DNA of 64,000 nucleotides from Microglena sp. YARC. Lineage: Eukaryota > Chlorophyta > Chlorophyceae > Chlamydomonadales > Chlamydomonadaceae. The notes below the pieces were generated by a model. The model saw only the letters and a program-made list of their open reading frames with translations, did no database searches and was not told the DNA's origin. The stretch is from assembly GCA_022414725.1 (NCBI GenBank), contig CM039465.1, forward strand, positions 5,084,688-5,148,687. Direction: 5' to 3'. Both the position numbers and the translations under genes were made by a program. Of this stretch, positions 33,610 through 48,564 are shown one piece after another (the stretch's first letter is position 1; each line of letters opens with the position of its first letter).

Positions 33610-35461
33610 ATAGCTACTGCTAATTGCCTTTTAAGCCAATAGGGGGGGGGGTAAGGGCAAAAAAACTTCATAGCATGGGTGTCAAAAATAACATTCTTGA
33701 TGGCCCCCTGCCTGCTGGCTACTGCTAATTGTGCCTTCTCTTTTGTAGGAGTGCCAACACCATTCCAATTGAAACCTGTGTGACGCCGGTTTGTGTCGGG
33801 AGACCCACCGCCTAGGTTGAAATACCTTTCATAACTAAAAATAAAACTGCTGGCACTTACCCTCATAGACCATTGTGGTTGCTTTAAAATCTGCGTTTTG
33901 AGAAGCAACTTTTTTCAAAATGTACTTGGTAAAATAGCTTCAACCAGCAATTTGGCTGCAAAAACAGTTTTTGACCCCATCCAGCCCCATCACTAAATAT
34001 TTTTCTGACACCCCTGTGCTGACTCCCAGGCACACACACACACAACACCAACACCCCACCCCTCGCATTTTAATACATTTATAAGACATTTTCATCCTAC
34101 TAAGTAATCATGATGTATTACAAGCCTTTTGCTGAAGTCTATATCAAACAACTCATATTTAAATTTTCATGTTCTCAAAACGTAATTTCTATCCTCAGAA
34201 TACAAGGGACATGCTAACATGTCATGTCTTTCATCTACTACCACTCTTCTACCATCGACCATCATTTCACAGCACCTGCAGGATCTACTAGTACTAGAGG
34301 CATTCAATATCAGATTCAATATTCAATTTATCAGCCTTTCTAGCCTATTTGGCCTACCCCTGGGCGGCAACAACAACAAACATACATACGGTTTAGGGTT
34401 TAGGTTATACTTACCCCGCCGGCTAAGTATAACATGCCCGCTCATGCGGCATGCTAGTATTCAAATATAGATATACTGTAATCTGCTCATCAGTAGCTTC
34501 ATCTTCCCGTGTCACCCAGTCTCACTCACTACATGATTATTACATACGGTACATTGTTTACGGTACAAACTACATATAGTGATATATATATTGTGTACAG
34601 TATAATATTGTAGAATTAAATTATCACTCTAGCACGAAGTCAGGGCCCCCATCGGTTAAATGATTGTTTGGGGCTCAGTTCATCAGTGCTTGTTCTGTTT
34701 GAGCCCTTCCTATACGGTTGAGCTATTCTCTTTAGCCTATTTGGTCAACCCCTGGACTGTAACATACATACATACAGTGCACTGGTTAGTCAAAATTTCG
34801 CTCCCGGAGGTTCATTAGAGGATGTTCTTCCTGCCCTGAAGCTTGGGTCGCCAAAAGTGCAGTAGGCTTCTACGGGAGGCCATTAAGCCAACTGATTCAC
34901 GCTGAAGTGCCATAGCAAGCTCTTCCAGAAGTAGTCTTCAGCGTGTGCTACTGCGCAGTAACGATTTAGCACGCTTGTCACCCCGGTTGGCACGGCAGTT
35001 GGTACCAGGGTTGGCACCCAGGTTGGCAGGCTGCCAGGTTGGTACGTCAAACCTGATTCTCTCGAGAGAATCTCTTGCAGGGTTGGATCGACGGGTAGGA
35101 TGGGGGGTAGGATCGGGGTAGGATCGATCGGGTAGGCCGGGGGTCCTACGGACAGGTCGGGGTAGCATCCAGGGGCAGCATCAGAGGGCAGCATATACCC
35201 GCATATACCTCAACAAGACCATCTTCATCCCAGGTCCGTGGTTCCATGCCGATAACTCTCATGCACCACTTGACTCTCGTTTCTCCGCCCTTAACTGGCT
35301 AACATCCCACCCTTCATCTTCACACCTATCACCACCGTCTCCCCTACCCCACCTCCACCGCCCTGCCTCTCTCTAGGCCCAGACTGTGCCCAGCAGTGCC
35401 CCCCTCCCCCCCTCCTTGTATATCTGTTTCTGCACGCTGCTATTACCCCGACCCCGCCACC
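33610..35461. other. Intergenic region upstream of the F-box gene
   Basis: An (ACATAC)-family copy lies at about 34615-34765. Short TTTAGGG-like units occur at 34392-34405. A G-rich tandem patch (GGTTGGCAC and GGTAGGATC units) spans 34975-35175. The last ~250 bp before the F-box ATG is unique, C/T-rich sequence and the likely promoter and leader. No other gene was found. Confidence 0.5.
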
Positions 35462-36358
35462 ATGCCGGCCTCCTCTAGCCGCTCCATGTCCGCCTCGACT
35501 TTAGCTTCTATCGATTCCGCCCAAAATTTAAGCGCAACTTCCGAATCCTCGGACCCTGCCCCCTCTTCTGCCACAACCGTTCTTGACCTGACAGATGATG
35601 CGCTCGCCCACGTGCTGCTATGTCTAACGGGCAAGGATATCCTCGTCGTCGGATGCAGCTGCAAGCGGCTTCGGGACATTAGCTTGGACGATTCCAGACT
35701 CTGGCAGACCTTCTGCAACCGAAAATGGGCCGCCAAAACGGAATGCAGCAAATGGGTTCAGGCAGCGAAGCTTGCAAGACGCTCTGGTCTTATCTTTGAC
35801 GATGACATGCGGGAGGGTCCAGACCCAGCCCCACGCACCTACAGGTGTGAATCGCGGGATAGCCTTTTCTGGTGGCACTTTTGTTAGTTAGTGGTTGACT
35901 CTGTTGTATTCGGTACTTCTGGGCACCCAGTGCCAGCTATGTTCAACATATGGGTTTGCATGACCTAAAAATGTTTGCATGGGCTGGTAGAGACAGCGGT
36001 GTGTGTCTTGTCTTGTCACGTCTTACTCTAACAGCTGGAAATACGAAATTCAAATTTGTCGATAGATAAAAAACACATATTTCAAAAATTCAAAATATTG
36101 AAGCAAATACTCATTACCACCTCACCTGTGTTTAGTGGCAGGTGGTGGTTATTTGGGCTGAAGGCATGCATGATTGGATGGGGATTGAGTTTGGTATGAA
36201 TGTGTTGCAGGGGGATGGGCATGAGCATGCAGGCTAATGCGATGCATGGTTGGATGGGGAGTGAATGTGTGTGTATGTGTGTGTGTCGGTTGTGTGTGTG
36301 GGGAATGTGGGCTTAGGGCATGCATGGTTGAATTGGGTTTGAGTGTGGTATGCATGTG

Positions 36359-36408
<50 letters not shown>

Positions 36409-39400
36409 GGGGGATGTGGGCTGAGAGCATGCATGGTTGAATGGGTGTGAATGCGTGTGTGGGGTGGGGGTGGGGGGGGAATGTGGGCTGAGAGCATGCA
36501 TGGTTGAATGGGTGTGAATGCGTGTGTGTGTGAGTGTGTGTGTGTGTGTGAGGGGGGTGGGGGGGGGATGTGGGCTGAGAGCATGCATGGTTGAATGGGT
36601 GTGGATGGGTGTGTGGGGTGGGGGGTGGGTGTGTGTGGTATGCATGCTTGGTAGAATAGGTTGTGAGTGTGGTATGCATGTGTGGGTGTGGGTGTGTGCG
36701 GGGGGGGGGGGGGGGGCATGCATGGTTGAATGGGGTGTGGGTGTGGTATGCATGTGCGTGCGTGTGTGTGTGGGGGGGGGGTTAGGGGGTGGGGGAATGT
36801 GGGCTGAGGGTATGCATGGTTGAACGGGGTGTGAGTGTGGTATGCATGTGTGTGTTTATGTCTGTGTGTGTAGAGGGGGGAAAGAAGGTCATGGACAGTT
36901 AAGTTTAATGTGGTATGCATAGGTGGGTGTCTGTGGGTGGGTGGGTGGTGTGGGGGGAGAATTCTTGGACATTTGAGTTTAGGGGGCATGCACGGTTGAA
37001 TTGAGAGTGAGTGTGGTATGCATGTGTGTGTGTGTGTTGGGGGGAGGAGGTCATGGACGTTTACGTTTAGGGGGCATGCATGGTTGAATTGAGAGTTAGT
37101 GTAGTATGCATGGTTGCATGAGGAGAATGTGGTATGCATGTGTGTGTGGTGGTGGTGTGTGGGGGGATGTGGGCTGATGGCATTCATGGTTGAATTGAGA
37201 GGGAGTGTAGCATGTGCATGTGAGGAGGTGCATGCCAAATTATATACCGCCACTGTAATAGCTTGCCATGTCATGTCCTGTGATGTGCATTGTATTGTAT
37301 TGAATTGGGAGTGAGTGTGGCATGTTCATGTGGGGAGGTGCATGCCATATTATATACCGCCACTGTAATAGCTTGTCATGTCATGTCTTGTGATGTGCAT
37401 TGTATTGTATTGTATTGAATTGAGAGTGAGTGTGGCATGTTCATGTGGGAAGGTGCATGCCATATTATATACCGCCACTGTAATAGCTTGTGATTTGATG
37501 TCCTGTCCTGTTATGTTTATTGAATTGCCTTGTAATGCGTTGTTATGTTCCAGCCCCGTTGAATAGCCCTTGTGCTAACCCAGTTGCAGGTCACTGTACC
37601 ACTAGCTTGATCAAATGGATAGCTTGGTATGCCATGTTATGTGAATTGTATTGTAATGCGATGTTATGTTATGTTCCAGCCCCGTTGAATAGCCCTTGGG
37701 CCAACCCCAGTGTAGGGCATTGTATCGTTAGCTTGATCAAATGGATAGCTTGGTATGCCATGTCATGTCATGTTAACTGTATTGTTATTCGTTGTTATGT
37801 CCCAGCCCCGGTGAAAAATTCTTGTGCTAACCCAGTTGCAGGTCATTGTACCACTAGCTGAATCAAATGGAAAGCTTGTCATGTCATGTGAATTGTATTG
37901 TAATGCGATGTTATGTTCCAGCCCCGTAATGTTCCAGCCCCGTTTTGTTCCAGTCCCGTTTTGTTCCAGCCCCGTTATGTTCCAGCCCCGTTATGTTCCA
38001 GCCCCGTTATGTTCCAGCCCCGTTATGTTCCAGCCCCGTTATGTTCCAGCCCCGTTATGTTCCAGCCCCGTTATGTTCCAGCCCTGTTATGTTCCAGCCC
38101 TGTTATGTTCCAGCCCCGTTATGTTCCAGCCCTGTTATGTTCCAGCCCCGTTATTTTCCAGCCCCTTGGGCCAACCCCAGTGTAGTGCATTGTACCACTT
38201 GCTTGATCAAATGTCTACCTTGTCATGTCATGTCATGTCATGTTAATTGTATTGTTATGTGTTGTTATGTCCCAGCCCCGTTGAATAAGCCTTGTGCTTA
38301 TCCTGGTGAAGGTCATTATACCACTTGCTGGATCAAATGGATAGCTTGGTATGTCATGTCATGTCATATTAATTATATTGTTATGCGTTATGTTCCAGCC
38401 CAGTTGTAGAACTCTTGTGCTAACCCCGTTGCAGGTCATTGTATCACTTGCTCGATCAAATGGATAGCTTGGTGGGTGTGTGGAGAGGCTCCGGGGATTT
38501 ACCTTTTGGAAGCCTCTACCAGTTTGGTTGGGCTGAGGACTGCGTGAGTGTGGACCAGGTGGTGTGCCAGACAGAGCAGATCAACCCCTTGCCACGGTAA
38601 GCATGGACTTGGTACTTGGTACTTGGGGCTTGGGAGTGTAGATCAGGTGGTGCGCCAGGCAGAGCAGATCAACCCCTTGCCACAGTAAGCATGGACTTAG
38701 GACTTGGGACTTGAGACACAGTCAAATTGGGACTTAGTTCTTGAAACACAGTAAAAATTGGGACTTGGGAAGCAGTCAAATTGGGACTTGGGACTTGGGA
38801 GTGTGGACCAGGTGGTGTGCCAGACAGAGCAGACCAACCCCTTGCCATGGTAAGCATGGACTTGGGATTTGGGACTTGAAACACAGTCAAATTGGGACTT
38901 GAGCCTTGAAACACAGTAAAAATTGGGACTTGGGACTTGGGAGTGTGGACCAGGGGGTGTGCCAGACAGAGTAGACCAACCCCTTGCCATGGTAAGCATG
39001 GACTTGGGATTTGGGAGTTGAGACACAGTCAAATTGGGACCAGGGAGTGTGGACCAGGTGGTGTGCCAGACAGAGCAATTTGACCCCTAGCCACGATAAG
39101 CATGGACTTGGGCCTTGGGACTTGAAACACAATCAAATCGGGACTTGGACTAGGGACTTCGGACGCAGTCAAATTGGGCTTCAATCTGCTTATTCAGGCG
39201 TCGTTTCTGGTGGAGCCCGCCCTTCTGGGGGGCTGGAACCCCCAGGGTTACCCATTTGTCCGTTTGTCCGACCGATCAAAACATTGAAGCCTGACACGTC
39301 AGCCAACTGTCTCATAACTAAGTGGCTTCGGTCAGCTCCATTTCAATTGCTACCTGTCGTTCAGTTGCCGACACACTCCGCCAGATTTCCACGTCACTTG

Positions 39401-42399
39401 CGACGCTGCATAGGACTTATTTCAAGATAGGCCCAGCCTTCCCCTCCACTACAAATTTACTCGACAATTCAGAGGGGAATTCAGCAGATTTAATTATCAG
39501 GTGGAAATTCACGACAACTTAATCTGCTCAATTCCCCTCCACTACAAATGTTACTCAGGCGGCATTTGTTCAAGATAGGCCCAGCCTTCCCCTCCACCAC
39601 AACGTCCATCATCGATGTCACTCACTGTGTGGTGAAGCAATATCTGGGAAGGTTCTCGCGCGCCCCGTCATTGGCTGCAGAAGCTGCGGCGTCTGTCGCT
39701 GCCGGTAAGTGGTATTTGTGATGGTGCATATGGTGGTGATGAGGATAACGAGGAGGATGGTGGTGATGAGGATGAGGATGGTGGTGAATCTGGTGAGGAT
39801 GAGGAGGGTGGTAGTGATGTGGATGGTGGTGGTGAGGATTAGGGAAATGACATTGGCAATAGACATGTAACTATCCAATCCAATCCAATCCAATCTAATC
39901 CAATCTGATCCAATCCAATCTGATCTGATCCAATCCAATCCAATCTGATCCAATCCAATCCAATCTGATCCAATCCAATCCAATCTGATCCGATCCAATC
40001 CAAATGTCTTGCCATCATCTCCAGGGCTTGCCCCATTTTTGAGTTGTGGAGGGGACAGGCATGACGGCAGCACCACGCCCCACGGAAGAAGCCCTGTGGG
40101 CAGCTTTGGTGTGGAGCTTGCTCGTTTCATGAACGGTTTTGTTGCTGAGGTAAGCCCCAGAGGTGGTGTGTGTTTGGGAGGTGTGGGGGGGGGAGGGGGG
40201 GTGAAAAATGTTACGCCTTGCCACGGGGCATGAGGATAAAGGAACCTGCTTGTTCGCTTTGGTGTGGAGCTTGCTCGTTTCATGAACGGTTTTGTTGCTG
40301 AGGTTAGCCCAAGAGGTGGTGTGTGTTAGGGAGGGGGGGGGGGGGGGGGGGGGGGGTTGAAAAATGTCATGCCTTGCCACGGGGCGTGAGGATAAAGGAA
40401 CCTGCTTGTTCGCTTTGGTGTGGAACTCGCTCGTTTCATAAACGGTTTTGTTGCTGAGGTTAGCCCAAGAGGTGGTGTGTGTTAGGGAGGGGGGGGGGGG
40501 GGGGAAATGTCATGCCTTGCCACGGGGGCGTGAGGATAAAGGAACCTGCTTGTTCGCTTTGGTGTGGAACTCGCTCGTTTCATAAACGGCTTTGTTGCTG
40601 AGGTAAGCCCCCAGGGTGTGTGTGGGGTGTGTGTGTGGGGGGTGGGGGGTGGGGGGGGGAATTGAAAATTGTTACGCCTTGCCACGAGGCGTGAGGGTAA
40701 AGGAACCTGCCCGTTCACTTGCACTGGGGAATGGTCACTGTGGGTTTTGCTTTTGCAGATTGTTACGGCACCACTCCACACGCCAGCTTTGGTGTGGAGC
40801 TTGCTCGTTTCATGAACGGCTTTGTTGCATATATAGGGAACGGCAATATGATATCATGTCATCATATGATACCATATGATGCAAGCAGTCTGACTAGGCC
40901 AAAGTTACCATTTATGTACAATATCATATGATGCAATTTGTATGATATCATATGATATCATACTCGCCTTCGGTCAACAGCATATGATATGCCGGTCCCT
41001 GCATATGTAACTAAGTGCACTATTTTCATCATCCCGCTGATTCGAATCGTTTGAAGTGGAAACAAAAAAATCGATTGGGAGAAACAGCTGATCCTTAATT
41101 GTGTTTTTGAGTTGATCTTGCCAATTTCCTAAACAGCTTTGTCGTAAAGGTAACCAAGTTACTACATTTTGTCAAATTGGTCAGCGCTTGAAGCGCAGAA
41201 ACGTCAAATTGGTCAGCGCTTTGTAGTGCAAAAAGCGCAGAAACTGCGCGTTGCGCCCACAAGGGGTTGAAAAAACTGCGCGAAACGAGCAGTGGGGCTC
41301 AAAAAGCATGCGCAAAATCGCGATGGCGCGCGCGCTTTGTAGTACCCTAGAGGTAACCCGAGTCAACTAGTGTCACCGTCCTCTGGCTTTCCGTAGCTCA
41401 ATGGGCGACGGAAGGCCAATTCTGACTAGTTTAGCCGATCCCACGCGCCGCCATGTAACGACGGAATGGCGACGCAGTGGCCATGCGTCGTAGTAAAGAA
41501 CAAAATGACCGTCCTGGGTTCTAATTGGGACTGTTGAATGTATGTATGTATGTTATAATTACACAGACAACACAACCAGGCCTCATTGAAGCGAGCACCT
41601 TGGGCGCATACCTGCTTTTTGCATTCTGTTGCACTGCCTGATCTTGTTTGTAAATTAAATGTATGTTGCACTTACAGTACGCAATTGGACTGCTATATTT
41701 GGTTCTAATTGGGACTGTTCTAACCCTATGGCTTGAAACCGATCAAAACTGTTTTCCTCCTCCTTCTCCTCGTCATCATCATCATCAACTTGTACATCAT
41801 CAGCAACCCTAAACCCTAAACCCTAAACCCTAAACCCTAAACCCTGCAACACTTAACCCTACATCCTGAAAATCACAGTGACTATTGCCGATGCGGAGCA
41901 GTATGAAGCAAACGAATGGGAAAGGAAAATGACGCATTTTAAATGTGCATCATCTGCAACCCTAACCCCTGAATCCTAAAAATGATAATGTATATTACAG
42001 ACATGGAGCAGTTTTGTCTGTTGGGTGGTTGGCTTAGTGAAAGCAAATAGGCTGCCCACCTCAACCTCACCCCTCGTACTAAGGCGTACTACTTATGTAT
42101 TGGGTGCACAGGGGTTGTAAGATGTTGGAAACAGAAGGGTTATAGGATGTTGGGTGCTGCCTAGTCATATGACGTTGGGTGGTTGGCTTAGTGCAAACAA
42201 ATAGGCTGCCCACCTCAACCTCACTCCTCGTAATAAGGCGTACCATTTCTGTATTTATGTATTTATTTCAGGGGGGGCAACTTCTAACCAAAATCACCAT
42301 CCCCCAACTCTGTAGATATCAGGGAGGATGAAGAATCCGATTTTATTTCTTCATTTGGCCTGGTAGAAAAAAGTAATGGTCCTCCAAAGATTGGGGCTG

Positions 42400-42443
<44 letters not shown>

Positions 42444-42610
42444 CGGGGGGAAAAACCTGACATTAAAAAACATGAGGTACTTTTCAGGCACTTTTTTCTA
42501 GCCCTCAAAATGACATGGGAGTGGAACTAGGGTGTTCCTCTAGTAAATACCAGTCCATATATGCTATTGGGGGAGAGATCCACCACATATTATGGAGGGG
42601 GGGTCCAGGG

Positions 42611-42706
<96 letters not shown>

Positions 42707-44132
42707 CACACAGACAACGCCCTTACCAACACGTGTACAACGACGTACAGAGCGAGACCTCGTGGTAGTTCACTGCTTCTTCTTTATCCCTTACAGTCAC
42801 TGTGTCTGTTTTCGTTCTGATGCCTAGTGCTATTTGATGTTATTTTATAAACCCAATCAAAGAGCACTACCTGTAACATGTCCGGTAAACAATTGCTTTG
42901 CGGCGACCACGGAAACTTCGGGCGCCATCAGAATTCTCTTCCGCGCTTGGCTGCAGTTGAACAGAAGTCAAGGTTCTGCAGCGCATCAAAGCATTTGATA
43001 ACCGGTTTTATCCAGGCTTTGAGTGCTACAGCAGCTGATGGGGTGGCGGCAACAGTGGATCATTGATGATGATGATTTTCTATGCTTCAAACATTCAAAT
43101 GGACTCGAGACCAACCTGAATGGAGATGGCGCATCAGAGCGTTTGATTACCGTTTTTCCAGCCAAGGGGCCCTGGCCTCCAAGCCCCACCAAACAATGTA
43201 ACATTGATGCTGATTATTTTCTATGCTTCAAATATTTACAATTGACTCGAGACCATCCTCAATGGATAGGCGTTTAAAATCCCCGTAAAATGAGCATAAT
43301 TAGACACCATGACACTAAGTGGTGGCTGAGATAGTGGCTGTACAGTGGGTTCCAGAGCCGGGGTGGTGGGGGTGGGGGTCTGCAGAAGAGTCCCTTCAAA
43401 CTTTTTTGGGATGGTGTCTTTCACCTTTTATTTTTGCCCCCCCCCCCCACCCCACCCCCCACCCCTAGGGGGGGTCTGGTACTGAGGTGGCCCTACCTTT
43501 AAGTTAAACTTGGTGCATAGCTTTAGCTATGCTTTAAATAAAAAAAAAGTAGAGTACCCAAAAGGGGGCCTATAAGTAAGGGCCCATAGACATAGGCGGA
43601 CTAGTTAACCCCCCTTCATTTTTTTATTTATTTTTTATTTATTGCAGACGCAAAGCAGTATACAGCAAAGGAATCAGAAAGCAATTTCTGCATTATCTGC
43701 CTACCTAAACTGTAAATCCCAGCAATCAAAATTACTACTGCTGACGCTGGACGTTTTTGTTTGTTTGTTTGTTTGGTGGTTGGCCCCAGTGCAAGCAAAC
43801 GGGCTGGCCCCCTCAACCCGCTACGTAAGAAGGCATCCACGTATTTATTTATCTATCAGGAACAAGGGGCATTGGTGGTTGGCCCCAGTGCAAGCAAACA
43901 GGCTGCCCCCTCAACCTCATGCCTCGAAATAAGGTGTACTGTTTATCAATGTATTTATCCATGTCTTGGTTCCCTGCTGTTGCAAGTCCCCCCCCCCCCC
44001 CCCCCCCCCCCCTACTGATGGTTGGCCCCAGTGCAAGCGAACAGGCTGGTCCCCTCAACCTCACACTTTTGAAATAAGGTGTACTGTTAATTGATGTATG
44101 TATCCATGTATTAGTTGCCTGCTGTTGCAAGC

Positions 44133-44163
<31 letters not shown>

Positions 44164-46549
44164 TCCCCCCCCCTACAGGTGGTTGGCCCCAGTGCAAGCA
44201 AACAGGCTGGCCCCTCAACCCCACGCCTCATTATAAGGTGTACTGTTTATTAATGTATTTATCCAGTATTCATCCATGTATTGGCTCCATGCTGTTGCAA
44301 GTCCCCCCCCCCCCCCCCCCTACTGGTGGTTGGCCCCAGTGCAAGCAAACAGGCTGCCCTGCTCAACCCCACGCCTTGTGATAAGGCGTAAAATTCATGT
44401 ATTTATTTATTGATTTTTGTATTTATTTGCTTAATTATTGAAGACGCGGAGCAGTATAAAGCAAAGGAATTGGAAAGCAAAATGTTCATCATCTGCCACC
44501 CTAAACCCTAAATCCTAAAAATCACAATGACTATTGTCTATTGCAGACGCGGAGCAGTATGATGCAAATGTATTTATTTATTTATGTATTCATCTGTTCA
44601 TTTATTTGTTGTAGTCACGGAGCAGTATGATGCAAATGTATTTATTTATTCATTTGTTCATTTATTTGTTGTAGACACGGAGAAGTATGATGCAAATGTA
44701 TTTATTTATTTATTTATTCATTTGTTCATTTATTTGTTGTAGACGCGGAGAAGTACAATGCAAATGTATTTATTTATTCATTTGTTCATTTATTTGTTGT
44801 AGTCACGGAGCAGTATGATGCAAATGTATTTATTTATTTATGTATTCATTCATTTGTTTATTTATTTGTTGCAGACGCGGAGCAGTGTAAAGCAAATGTA
44901 TTTATTTATCTATGCATTCATTTATTTATTTATTAATATATATTCATTTATTTGTTGCTGAGACGCGGAGCAGTATGAAGCAAAGGAGTCGGCGCTGTAG
45001 CAGCGGTCTCCTTGGCTCCTCCCCGCCACCACAGCACAGTTCCCCCGTTCTATGCAACGGTGCAGTACCATCTGCAGTACATCACTTCGTGAAGGTCAAG
45101 CTGCATGTGCCCAGTCGTCAGCATCCCCTAGCCGGGCTTTGGAAAGGTATGGCTTGAAGGCAATCCCTGGTGGACACAATTGTTTATGTATGTATGTATG
45201 TGTGCAACGTATTGCATCATGTTTGTGTATTGTTGCCTGTGCCCAGTCGTCAGCATCTTCTAGCCGGGCTGTGGAAAGGTATGGCTTGCTGTCAGTGTTG
45301 GGTAGAAAAACGTTTGTGTATGTATGTCTACGTATGTTTGTATTTTGTTGCACAAGGCTAGTCGTCAGCACCCCCTGGCAGAGCTGTTGAAAGGTATGGC
45401 TTGCTGTTAATGCCTGGTGGACTAACGTTTGTGTATGAATGTATGTATTTATGTATGTGTTTGTATTTTTTGCATCATATGTTTGTACATTATTGCATAA
45501 GTCCAGCCGTCAGCATACCCTAGCCGGGCTCTGGAAAGGTATGGCTTGTTGTCAATGCTTCGTGGAATAACGTTTGTGTATGTATTTCTACGTGCGTTTG
45601 CATTGTATTGCATCATGTTTGCAGTTTGTTTGATAAGCCAAGCCGTCAGCATCTCCTAGCCGGGCCCTGGGAAGATATAGCTTGTTGTCAGTGTCTGGTG
45701 GGCTAACCTTTGTGTTTGTATGTCGATGTATGTTTGTATGTATTTTGTTGCATCGTGTTTGTATTTTGTTGCATCATATGTTTGTGTTTTGTTGCATACG
45801 CCCAGCCGTCAGCATCCCCTAGCAGAACTTTGAAAGATATGGCTTGCTGTTGATGTCTGGTGGGCTAAACTTGGTGTATTTATGTCAATGAATGTTTGTA
45901 TTTTGTTGCACACAGGCAGCTGCCAGTATCCCTTAGCCGGGCTGTGGAAAGATGTGGCATGCTGTTGATGTCTGGTGGGCGAACCTTGCTTATGTGTGTT
46001 GATGTATGTTTGTATGCAGTTTGTTGCATCATGTTTGTATTTTGTTGCATGAGGCCAGTCGTCAGCATCCCCTGGCTGGTCTGTGGAAACATATGGCTTG
46101 CTTTCGATGTCTGGTGGGCTAACCTTTGTGTGTGTTTGTCTACGCATATTTGTAATTTGTTGCATCGTGTTTGTATTTTATTGCATCATGTTGGCAGTTT
46201 GTTCGGTAAGCCCAGCCGTCAGCATCCCCAAGCCGGGCCGTGGAAAGATATGGCTTGCTGTTGATGTCTGGTGGCCTAATCTTTGTGTATTCATGTTGAT
46301 GTATGTTTGTAGTTTGTGGCACAAAGGCAGCTGCCAGTATCCCATAGCCGGGCTGAGGGTGTATATGGCTTGCTGTTGATGTCTGGTGGGCTAACCTTAG
46401 TGTGTGTTCAATGTTCTAGGCAGATCCTCTTCCCTGTCCTTGAGCCAGGCCTACAGCTAGCTAGTGCGTCTGAAATCTGATATAACTAGCATTCCAATGC
46501 AGCATCAAGCAATCTGAACTACTGAATTCACAAGCGCAAAAACAACTTC

Positions 46550-46584
<35 letters not shown>

Positions 46585-47386
46585 ACACACACACATGCAG
46601 ACACGCACCAACCCCCCCCTGCAAGTCCCAAAGCACCATCCCACAGTGCTAGGTTTACCCCACCCACCCACCCACCCACCCATATCCTCCCCCGTCTGCC
46701 CCACAAACCCTCCCCTCCCCAACCTCTGGGTTTGACCCAGTGGCTGTCTATTTGAGCTGATGGGAAGCTGCTATGAGTAGCCCAAAAATTAAAGAGTGGA
46801 TATGTGCCATGTGTTCCTTGTGTATTCAATGCATGATGGTTACACATAATAGTAATTATTATTATAATAATAAATTAATAATAATAATAAGAAGAAGAAG
46901 AAGAAGAATAGTAATAATAAATAAATAAATGTATGATGATTAAACATGATAGATCCTGATCCTGCCTTGTCCAGTGTCAACACTGGCCGACCTGCAAAAT
47001 TGTAATGTAATCTAATAGGTAGTAGTTTGGTGGTTGGCCCCCAACCCTCAAGCTCTGCACCAAACTTCACACCCTTGCCGCTGTCTCCTTCCAGCCCTTT
47101 GTCGCTTGCAGAAGGCACATGGAACAGGCCCAAAAAACTCCTCCAGGGGGATGATAGCCCCCTCCCCCCTATTGGTGGTTGGCCCCAGTGCAAGCAAACA
47201 GGCTGCCCCCCTCAACCTCATGCCTCGTAAAAAGGCGTACTATTTGTATATTTAAGTAGGTAGGTAGTAGTTTAACATATGTGACCCAGCACCTACTGCT
47301 GCAGTTTTGAATACCGTGCATGGGGTGGAGATCATCAATCTGAACTACTGACTCCACAATCGCAAAAAAAAAATCCTGCCCCCTCC

Positions 47387-47417
<31 letters not shown>

Positions 47418-47546
47418 ACATACACATACACCTCCTCCCGTCCCCATCCCCCACCCTGTCCGCTCCACAACCCCAGGTTTGTATCCCTCACACGGGGCGG
47501 AGATCATCAATCTGAACTACGACTTCACAAGCGCAAAATAACGTCT

Positions 47547-47577
<31 letters not shown>

Positions 47578-48533
47578 CTTTCACACACACCTCCTCCTGT
47601 CCGCTTTAAGACCCCCACCCCCTGTCCGCTCCCCAGGTTTGTATCCCTCACACGGGGCGGAGATCATCAATCTGAACTACGACTTCACAAGCGCCAAAGC
47701 ACGCATCCTGGCAACAAAGATAACAGGAGACAACTGTGTGCCTGCTGGTGGGTCAACCTATCTGTAGAGGATAGTGGTGTGGGGGTGTAGGGGGGCAGGG
47801 AGGACGTGAGGTTGGGGAGGAGTGGGAGGGAGTGGGAGTGGGAGGGAGTGGAGGTTGGGGGGGGAGGGGGGGCTGGGGGGTGAAATAATTTTAATTTTAA
47901 TTTGGGCTAAAAATAACTGTGTGCCTGCTGGTGGGCGAGATAACTGTGTGAATGCTGTTTGGTGAAAAAACTGTGTGCCTGCTGGTGGACAAGATAACTG
48001 TGTGAATACTGTTGGGTGAAAAAACTTTGTGCCTGCTGGTGGACGAGATAACTGTGTGAATACTGGTAGGTGAGATAACTGTGTGCCTGCTGCTGGGTGT
48101 GTTCAACAAGTTCTATGCAGCGTCGCAAGCGACGTTAAAAATCGGCGGAGAGTTGTTCGGGTCGGAGCGACAGGCGGCAACGGAAGCAAGTTAATTACGA
48201 TACTGTTGGCTGACGTGTCAGGCTTCATCTCGGTCAGACGGTCGGTCGGTTGGTCGCACAGATGGACAAATGGGTAACCCTGGGGGCTCCTCCCCCCCCT
48301 TGAAGAGGGAACTCCGCCAAAAGCGGTATTCGCTGACCAAAATGACATTTTGTTGGCAAAAATAACCACCCCACATGTCGACAGAGATAACAGGAGACTA
48401 CTGCGTGCCTGCTGGTGGGTCAACCTATCTGTAGAGAATGGTGGTGTGGGGGGGTGGGGGGCAGGGGGGGCGGGGGGGGCGGGAGGTTGGGGAGGAGTGG
48501 GCGGGAGTGGGAGAGGGAGGGAGTGGAGGTTGG

Positions 48534-48564
<31 letters not shown>

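Noticed and set aside
34883..35194. A 103-aa minus-strand ORF upstream of the F-box gene
   Set aside because: It is made of short GGTTGGCAC and GGTAGGATC tandem units and shows no domain.
36149..37274. Long His/Pro/Thr-rich minus-strand ORFs
   Set aside because: They are read-through of the GT-rich minisatellite in F-box intron 1.
37824..38409. Repetitive [17 protein letters not shown] ORFs
   Set aside because: They are translations of the 16-bp TTATGTTCCAGCCCCG minisatellite in all frames.
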